This document shows, piece after piece, positions 1 through 6,400 of a stretch of DNA of 6,904 bases. Origin of the DNA: Anaerolineae bacterium (lineage in GTDB: Bacteria > Chloroflexota > Anaerolineae > B4-G1); contig JAUWOI010000240.1 in assembly GCA_030612185.1 (NCBI GenBank), positions 1 through 6,904 of the forward strand, in the 5' to 3' direction. The notes below the pieces were generated by a model. The model was not told the DNA's origin and did not search any database. It saw nothing but the letters and a program-made list of their open reading frames with translations. The translations under genes and the position numbers were made by a program. How positions within the stretch are numbered: position 1 is the stretch's first letter; each line of letters opens with the position of its first letter.

Positions 1-2745
1 GCGCGGGCGCACACACCGTTGACCGACGGTCTGAACATCGTCAACTGCGTCACCATCAGCGACACCTCCGGCCTGACCGCCCGCGCCGAGATCACCACGC
101 CCGTCAGCAGTGCGCCGATCCTGCACCTGGTCAAAGCCAGCGCCGACGGGAACGGCGGCGACCTGCGCCCTGGCGCCCGGCTCACCTCCACGCTCATCCT
201 CTCCAACCCCGGCAACGCCAACGGGACCAACGTCGTCGTCAGCGACACCGTCCCCGCCCATACCACCTACGTGCCCGGCTCCATCGTCGGCGGCGACAGC
301 CGGAACGACAACGGTTTGCCCTGGCTCACCTGGACGGTCAACCTCCCGCCGCTCAATACCCCGCTGGCGCTCACCTTTGCCGTCACAGTGAACGTCCCGC
401 TGACCAACAGCACTCCCATCTACAACGGAGCCTTTGTCACCTGCACCCAGAGAGTCAGCGACACCGCCGGCATCACAGACACGGTAACATCCTCCCACGC
501 ACTGGCAGTGACCAAATCCGCCGCGCCCAGCCCAGTGGAGGCCGGGAGACTGCTGACCTACACCATTGCCTACACTATCACGGGCGACGAGCCGGTCTAT
601 GGCGTGGTCGTGAGCGACACCACCCCCGCGCACCCCACCTTCTCCCCCGCAACACCGACAGCCGACAGCCACCCCGGCGTAGGGAACACAGGTCTCGTTT
701 TCTGGCAACTGGGCGACTTTTTGCCGCCGGAGAGTGGCCTCACCCAGGCCAGCGGCGCGCTGACGCTGGTCGTGCAGGTGGACAGCCCCATCCTGAGTGG
801 CACGCTCCTCCACAACGTCGTCGCCATCAGCGACACCTCCGGCCTGACCGGCAGCGACGAGATCACCACGCCCGTGGAGAGCAGTCATGCCCTGAGTCTG
901 AGCAAGTCCGCTTCCCCCAGCCCCGTGGCGGCGGGCGGCCTGCTGACCTACACCATCGCCTACACCGTCAGCGGCAACGAACCGGCGCTGGCGGCCACCA
1001 TCTCCGACACGGTGCCGCAGAGCACCACCTACCAGTCCTGCGACCCATCGCCCTGCTCCGAAACGGGCGGTCTGGTCACGTGGAGCCTGGGTCACGCTTA
1101 CCCGCCCACCTCCGGCCTGGTCACGCTGGTCGTCCTGGTGGGCAGCCCGCTGCTGACGGGAACGGTGCTCCATAACGCCGTCTTGATCAGCGACACCTCT
1201 GGCCTGACCGACACCGACGAGATCACCACGCCGGTCGGGAGTGGCCACGCGCTGAGCGTGAGCAAGAGCGCGTCGCCAAGTCCAGCGACGGCGGGTGGTT
1301 TGCTGACTTACGCCATCGAGTGGGATGTGACTGGCAACGAGCCGGCCTTCGGTGTTACCATCTCCGACACCGTGCCGCAGAGCAGCACCTACCAGGCGTG
1401 CTCCGGTGGCCTCTCCTGCGCTGGTCCGGCGATCGGAACCTCCGGTCTGGTGACCTGGTACCTGAACACCGTCAATCCGCCCGACAGCGGCGTGGTGACG
1501 CTGGCAGTGCAGGTGGATGCCTCCCTCGCCGCCTGGGTTGTGTTGACCAACAGTGTCACCATCACCGACACGGACGGATTGACGGATACAGACGAGATCA
1601 CGACGCCGGTAGAGGCCTGGGCCGACCTGACCGTGGTCAAGTCCGACGACCCCGACCCGGTCATCGTCGGCACGCCGCTCACCTACACGCTGGTGGTGAC
1701 CAACAACGGTCCCAGCGAGGCGGTGGGAGTCGTACTGACCGACACCTTGCCGCCGGAGGTCTCGTTCATAGGGGCTACGCCGTCGCCTTCCAGCACGATG
1801 CCGCTCACCTGGTTCCTGGGCACGATGGCCCCCGGTCAGACACGCCGTTTCACGGTGACGGTGCAGGTGAGCCCGCACGTCACGCAGACCTTCACCAACT
1901 TTGCCGTCGTAGGCAGCAACACGCCCGACGATTACCCCGACGACAACGACGACGAAGAACCGACCACACCGCTAGTACCCGGCCTGGAGATGGTGAAGAC
2001 AGTCGCTCCGGGCGAGGCCGCGCGCGACCAGCCCATTGCCTACACTATCCGTATCACCAACACCGGTCAGGTCATCTTCGACCCGCTGGTGCTCACCGAC
2101 ACGCTCCCTCCTGATTTTCACTACGTCGCCGGCTCCGGCAGCCCCTCTGACCCGGACGTTCTCGCCGAGCCGGCGCTGGTGTGGCAGAACGTCGGGCCGT
2201 TGGCTCCGGGTGCGAGCCGCAGCGTCATCTTCGCCGTGACTGCCAGGCCCACCCTCACCGGCACCTATGCCAACGTGGCCATCGTGCAGGGTCACCACCC
2301 CGGCGGTATCATCACCGATACCGGCGACGTGCCCGTCGTCATCGAATATCCGGCGGTGGTGCTGGACAAGGAGATTGCAGGTATAGATACGGACATCCTG
2401 GCGCCCAACTACGTCACCTTCACCATCGCCATCACCAACGTCGGCCCCAGCGCGATAGGCCTGTTACCGCTGCTGGACCAGTACGATCCCTACTACCTGA
2501 GCTTCCACGATGGCACGCCGTACCCGGAGCAGGACGCCGCCGATGGCCTCCTGACCTGGAACGACCTGACCGGGCCAGCCCCCCACGGCTTTAACCGCGA
2601 TCTGCTCCCTGGCGAATCATTCCTCGTCACCGCCATCTTCCGCGTCGTCCACGATATCATCAGCACGACCAACACGGCCACCGTCACCGGGGCCATAGAC
2701 GTCTACGGCAACCCGGCCAACGAGGACGACGACGAGGTAGAGATC
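1..2745 (+). repeat. Array of DUF11-type coding repeats
   Basis: About seven full repeats and one partial repeat follow in tandem. Repeats 2-4 (496-1620) are a distinct subgroup. They begin HAL(A/S)(V/L)(T/S)KSA(A/S)PSP and end with an ISDTSGLT-type block followed by DEITTPV. Repeats 5-7 are more canonical DUF11, with TNNGPSEA, TNTGQ and TNVGPSA. At DNA level a 45-nt block recurs at 55-99, 826-870, 1186-1230 and, more diverged, 1561-1605. A 35-nt block recurs at 1001-1035 and 1361-1395 with two mismatches. Repeats 3 and 4 match at exactly 360-nt spacing, which points to relatively recent duplication or gene conversion. Confidence 0.9.
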
Positions 2746-3141
2746 GGGGGCGAGAGTGGGGACGATGGCATTCCCACGCCGGTCGAGTTGCTCTACTTCC
2801 GGGCGGTGGCGGAGGAGTCGGCCATCCAGTTGGAATGGGCCACGGCTGCGGAGGTGGACACCGTCGGCTTCCGCGCCTACCGCGCTCTGGACGAGGACTT
2901 GTCTCACGCGGAGCCCCTCGCCTACGTGCCCGCCACCGGCGGCGGCAGCGCCTACGTCCACGTGGACCGGGACGTGACGCTGGGACAGACCTATTGGTAC
3001 TGGCTGGCCGACGTCAGCACCGGCGGGACGGAGACGCTCCACGGACCGGTGCGGGGTAGTGTTGGGATAGACTCTCTGCCCTATCGCCTCTACCTGCCGT
3101 TGATTCGGAAAGATTGGGAGAAGACCTCTGAGGGAGTATAG
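1..3141 (+). CDS. DUF11-repeat surface protein, 5' partial
   Basis: The frame is open from the first base, so the true start and any signal peptide lie upstream; TTG at 19 is only an internal codon. The 1046 visible residues are mostly tandem beta-sandwich repeats of about 120-130 residues. The repeats carry DUF11 hallmarks: K(S/T) near the start, LTYT(I/L), NNGPS, (S/T)DT(L/V)P, LTW and LPPG-like turns. Repeat starts are near 115, 496, 886, 1246, 1621, 1981 and 2353. Acidic linkers end repeats 5 and 7 (near 1930-1965 and 2716-2745). A fibronectin-III-like domain (about 2782-3060) has the LEWATAAEVDTVGFRAYRA pattern seen ahead of sorting tails in secreted bacterial proteins. The tail holds YRLYLPLIRK and ends at TAG (3139-3141), with no transmembrane helix. 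No enzymatic motif is visible. Such proteins are generally extracellular stalks, adhesins or structural proteins; the exact role is unknown. It is followed on the same strand by a secreted protease. Confidence 0.93.
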   Translation, partial: ARAHTPLTDGLNIVNCVTISDTSGLTARAEITTPVSSAPILHLVKASADGNGGDLRPGARLTSTLILSNPGNANGTNVVVSDTVPAHTTYVPGSIVGGDSRNDNGLPWLTWTVNLPPLNTPLALTFAVTVNVPLTNSTPIYNGAFVTCTQRVSDTAGITDTVTSSHALAVTKSAAPSPVEAGRLLTYTIAYTITGDEPVYGVVVSDTTPAHPTFSPATPTADSHPGVGNTGLVFWQLGDFLPPESGLTQASGALTLVVQVDSPILSGTLLHNVVAISDTSGLTGSDEITTPVESSHALSLSKSASPSPVAAGGLLTYTIAYTVSGNEPALAATISDTVPQSTTYQSCDPSPCSETGGLVTWSLGHAYPPTSGLVTLVVLVGSPLLTGTVLHNAVLISDTSGLTDTDEITTPVGSGHALSVSKSASPSPATAGGLLTYAIEWDVTGNEPAFGVTISDTVPQSSTYQACSGGLSCAGPAIGTSGLVTWYLNTVNPPDSGVVTLAVQVDASLAAWVVLTNSVTITDTDGLTDTDEITTPVEAWADLTVVKSDDPDPVIVGTPLTYTLVVTNNGPSEAVGVVLTDTLPPEVSFIGATPSPSSTMPLTWFLGTMAPGQTRRFTVTVQVSPHVTQTFTNFAVVGSNTPDDYPDDNDDEEPTTPLVPGLEMVKTVAPGEAARDQPIAYTIRITNTGQVIFDPLVLTDTLPPDFHYVAGSGSPSDPDVLAEPALVWQNVGPLAPGASRSVIFAVTARPTLTGTYANVAIVQGHHPGGIITDTGDVPVVIEYPAVVLDKEIAGIDTDILAPNYVTFTIAITNVGPSAIGLLPLLDQYDPYYLSFHDGTPYPEQDAADGLLTWNDLTGPAPHGFNRDLLPGESFLVTAIFRVVHDIISTTNTATVTGAIDVYGNPANEDDDEVEIGGESGDDGIPTPVELLYFRAVAEESAIQLEWATAAEVDTVGFRAYRALDEDLSHAEPLAYVPATGGGSAYVHVDRDVTLGQTYWYWLADVSTGGTETLHGPVRGSVGIDSLPYRLYLPLIRKDWEKTSEGV
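3082..3111 (+). other. C-terminal YLPLIRK motif, candidate sorting tail
   Basis: These codons read YRLYLPLIRK, just after the fibronectin-III-like domain and 9 residues before the stop. The next gene product ends with a very similar IYLPVVLR. Tails of the form (I/V)YLPL(V/I)(L)R are a recalled pattern in secreted Chloroflexota proteins. A role in surface attachment or export is inference; no hydrophobic helix or LPXTG box is present. Confidence 0.55.
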
Positions 3142-3151
3142 CCCAGGTAAG

Positions 3152-3282
3152 CGTTCACGTGGAGGATAAGAAACCGGGTTTTTCGTACGAGAGAACCTCC
3201 GTGACAGCGGGAAAGCATCCGCAAGCAATACTACTCGCTCGTGGAGCATCAAAAACCCGGTTTCTGGTCTACCTCCTGAACG
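3152..3282. repeat. 131-bp interrupted inverted repeat (MITE/REPIN-like)
   Basis: The core arms are a perfect 15-nt inverted repeat: AGAAACCGGGTTTTT at 3169-3183 and its reverse complement at 3251-3265. The arms continue outward after small asymmetric gaps. GGAGG (3161-3165) pairs with CCTCC (3272-3276), and CGTTCA (3152-3157) pairs with TGAACG (3277-3282), giving 26 paired positions per side. The 67-nt centre (3184-3250) has only weak local hairpins. Each core arm is itself nearly palindromic around its central G. Paired inverted palindromes about 70 bp apart are the layout of REPINs; MITEs also fit. No clear target-site duplication is seen. It begins 10 bases after the first gene's stop codon, so it may also form an mRNA 3' hairpin. 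Confidence 0.7.
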
Positions 3283-3343
3283 GATACTGGTCCAGAATAT
3301 TCAGTCGCCGCCAAGCAACAGCACCCAAGAGGGAGACTACCCA

Positions 3344-3357
3344 ACGACTAAAGTCGT
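3344..3357. repeat. Short palindrome ACGACT-AA-AGTCGT
   Basis: ACGACT (3344-3349) and AGTCGT (3352-3357) are perfect reverse complements. In RNA this would be a 5-bp stem with a TAAA loop. A run of six T (3369-3374) follows after 11 bases, too far for a normal intrinsic terminator. The core GACTAAAGTC followed by GTCACCAC resembles short intergenic palindromes I recall from cyanobacteria and Chloroflexota, so a REP-like element is the preferred reading. That family assignment is from memory only. Confidence 0.4.
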
Positions 3358-3442
3358 CACCACAGGCATTTTTTAGGTTGGACTGGCGCTGGCGCGACGT
3401 CGAGGGATGACAGAGGACGTTCGAAAAGATCGAGAATAGCGA

Positions 3443-3452
3443 GGGGGAGGAG
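3443..3452 (+). promoter_or_regulatory. Shine-Dalgarno sequence of the C25 protease gene
   Basis: A purine-rich GGGGGAGGAG lies 1 base before ATG at 3454. Its best anti-SD match, GGAGG (3446-3450), leaves a 3-base spacer, and the GGGGG part a 6-base spacer. This supports ATG 3454 over the in-frame ATG at 3481, which has no comparable purine run upstream. No convincing -35/-10 pair was found in 3283-3442. Confidence 0.65.
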
Positions 3453-3453
3453 T

Positions 3454-6400
3454 ATGCCCGGTGACACTGTCTTACGCCTTATGTTACGAGGATTGCTCCT
3501 GGTATTGCTTCTGTTGGCCGGTCTTCTTGGGCTGCGCCCCCTTCCAGTTGCGGGCGAGGAACCGAGACCGCCAGAGCCAGTCGTGCGGCGGGCCGACCAG
3601 GAGGGCGGGGGCCTGGAATGGCACGCCCCCGCCTTCGCCCTGCGCCAGGTGACCGGAGACGACGGGCAACCATACACTGTCCTGGATGCGCCAGGCTGGG
3701 TGCAAACCGACACGCCTGGGCAGCCACAACTCCCGTTCGCCTCCGTGCTGGCGGTCGTGCCGCCCACCGGCGACGTGAGACTCCAGGTGCAGGTACTGGA
3801 AGACGCCCGTCGCTCACTGCCCCATCCGGTAATCCCGGCCCCCGAGCCGGCGCCCGTCGGCGCTTCCCCTGCTGGCGTCGAGTGGGCCTGGGCGCGGGAC
3901 GAGCGCGCCTACACCAAGACAGACCTCCATCCCCGGCCCTTCCCCCTCGCAGGGGGAAGGGAGATTGTCACGCTGGAGGAGGCCGGCTGGTTGCGTGGTC
4001 ATCGTCTCGTGCGGCTCACCTTCTACCCGCTGCGCTTCGACCCCGCCGGGCCTGCCCTGAGCGGAGCCGAAGGGCCTGCCCTGGAGGTGGCGCATCACGT
4101 GCGCGTTGAATTGCGCTTTCCCCCCCTCAATCCCCTCCACGAGGGGGAAAGTCCCCCTCGCCCCATAGGGGAGGGCTGGGGTGGGGGAAGCGGTGACGAT
4201 CCCTTCATCCCTGTCTTACAACATGCCGTCGTCAACCCGGCGCAGGTGACCCGTTTTGCCCGTTCGAGAGAGACTTCCGAAGTCTCCGAGACTTCGGAAG
4301 TCTCTGGTTCGCGCTACAAACTGATCATTCCCCACGAGGGCGTCTACGAACTGACCCGCGAAACGCTGGTCGCGGCCGGCGTCCCCGTCGCCACGACCGC
4401 CTACCGGCTGGAGCACGGCGGCGAGGAGGTGGCCTACCAGTGGGAGGGGGACGGCGACGCCGAATTCGAGACCGGCGAGCGTATCCTGTTCTACGCCCGC
4501 CCCGTTCCCACTCGCTGCGCCGACTACGACGTCTACTGGCTCACCGTAGTCGCCGGCACGCAGATGGAGGTGCGCGCCGGTGAGCCGACCGGCCTGTCCA
4601 CAGCCACCGCTTGGGCCACCGCCGTCGCTGAGCAGAATGAGGGCGGCCAGAACTACCTTTCGAATTATCCCTCCGATCGGGACAACGACCATTGGTACTG
4701 GGACCGGCTCTACTGGGATTATGCTACCGACACCGGCGAACGTGACGAGGATTTCAGCATCACCCTGCATACACCCACTGGCGGGGACTCGGACGCGACC
4801 CTGCGCGTGTACCTGCAGGGCACCACCAGCGACAGCGCCGTCAACTCTGACCACCGTGTCCAGGTCTCGCTGAACGGCACTCCCCTGGGCACCACCGAGT
4901 GGGATGGTGCTATCTATCACACGGTGACCTTTTCCCCGTCGGACGACCTGCTACAGGCCGGGAGCAACACCGTGCGCCTGTACCTGCCGGGCAACGGCGC
5001 CTCCTCCGGCGTTGAGGAGACCTGGCTTGACGCTCTCGAACTGCGCTACAGAGTCGGCGGCGTCTCCGGCGCCCCCATCCGCGTCGAAGGAGAGTCCGAA
5101 CAGAACCAGTATACCCTCACCGGCTTCACTTCCGACAGCGTGCGCATCTACGACGTGACCAGCCCCAGCACTCCCCAGGTCGTGACATCCTTCGCCGTGT
5201 CCTCCGGTGACGTTACCTTCGGCGACGCCGACACCGGCACAGCGACGTATTACCTGCTGACTGAGGACCAGATCACCGCGCCGGATGAGATCATACCGGC
5301 CCTCACGCTGGCCGATCCGCCCGCCGGCGCCGACTACCTGATCATCGCCCACTCCGACTTCACCTCCGCCCTGGCTCCGTTGGCTGCCCACCGTGCCACC
5401 AGCGACGGCCTGCGTGTCTTCAGCGTCACCGTCGAATCGGTTTACGATGTCTACGGCGACGGTCGCGTGGACCCCGAGGCGATCAGACAATACATCGCCC
5501 ACGCCTACCACAATTGGACGGCCCCCACGCTCAGTTACGTGCTCCTGGTCGGCGACGGCACTTATGACCCGCTGAACCACTACCAGAGCCCCGATCACCG
5601 CCCGACCTTCGTCCCGCCCTACCTGGTGATGGTGGACCCCTGGTGGGGAGAGACGGCCAGCGACAACCGCTTCGTCACAGTGGACGGCTCCGACCAACTG
5701 GCCGACGTCTTCATCGGCCGGTTGCCGGTCAACACCGTCGCGGAGGCCACGACCGTCGTGGAGAAGGTTCTGTCCTACGAGCAGAATCCGCTGCAGCAGT
5801 CCTGGAACGAGCACGTGCTGTTCGTCGCCGACGACCCAGAAACAGGAGGGCCGTTTCACCAGGATTCCGACGACGTTTACGCCACCTTGCCCATCACCTA
5901 CACCGGCCAGTGTATCTACTACTGCACCTCCGACTGTGGCCAGTCCCACCTATACGATGATGCCATCGCTGCCAACGACGCCATAATGCAGGAACTTAAC
6001 TCCGGCGGACTGCTAGTCAACTTTATAGGCCACAGCTCCTGGCATCAATGGGCCGCCGAGCGGCTGTTCCACCTGGACGACGTGGCGAGCCTGCACAACG
6101 GTCGGGCGCTGCCAATGTTCTTGGAAATGACCTGCTTTACCAGCAACTTTTCCTACCCGACCACCGACACACTGGACGAGAGCCTGCTGCGTCTGGCGGG
6201 CGGAGGAGCGATCGCCACCTGGGGTCCCACTTCGCTGGGATCAACCATTGGACACAAGGTCCTAAATCATGGATTCTTCGACGCAGTATTCGAGCACGAC
6301 ATCACCAGGATCGGGCCGGCCACAGAGTCGGCCAAGTCTGGCCTGGGAAGCAGTCATCTGGACTTGCTCGATACGTTCATCCTCTTCGGCGACCCGGCGA

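Noticed and set aside
1320..2114. 264-codon + strand frame overlapping the DUF11 gene
   Set aside because: It is an out-of-frame reading of DUF11 repeats, rich in Arg, His and Gln, with no domain; the main frame is clearly the coding one.
2617..3252. 211-codon open frame on the - strand across the end of the first gene
   Set aside because: It lies opposite the fibronectin-III-like domain and YLPLIRK tail and starts inside the inverted repeat. It has no recognisable protein features.
3152..3282. CRISPR array or tRNA-like structure in the intergenic gap
   Set aside because: Only two copies occur and they are inverted, not regularly spaced direct repeats. No cloverleaf or CCA end is seen.
3344..3374. 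Intrinsic terminator after the first gene
   Set aside because: The stem is only 5-6 bp and the T-run begins 11 bases after it, unlike a canonical terminator.
3159..3410. 83-codon + strand open frame in the intergenic gap
   Set aside because: It begins with GTG with no good ribosome binding site and is largely translation of the inverted repeat (KKPGF and KTRFL). No protein-like domain is seen.
3378..3442. sigma70-type promoter for the protease gene (TTGGAC at 3378)
   Set aside because: No TATAAT-like box occurs at the proper spacing, so the match is not supportable.
4216..4920. 234-codon open frame on the - strand
   Set aside because: It is antisense to the beta-rich part of the protease, low in motif content, and includes translation of the palindromic repeat (RDFRSLGDFGSLS). 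It is a shadow.
4951..5949. 332-codon open frame on the - strand inside the protease gene
   Set aside because: It is antisense to the catalytic domain, whose + frame has strong family motifs. Its Val/Gly-rich composition is typical of the opposite strand of GC-rich coding DNA, and it has no recognisable domain.
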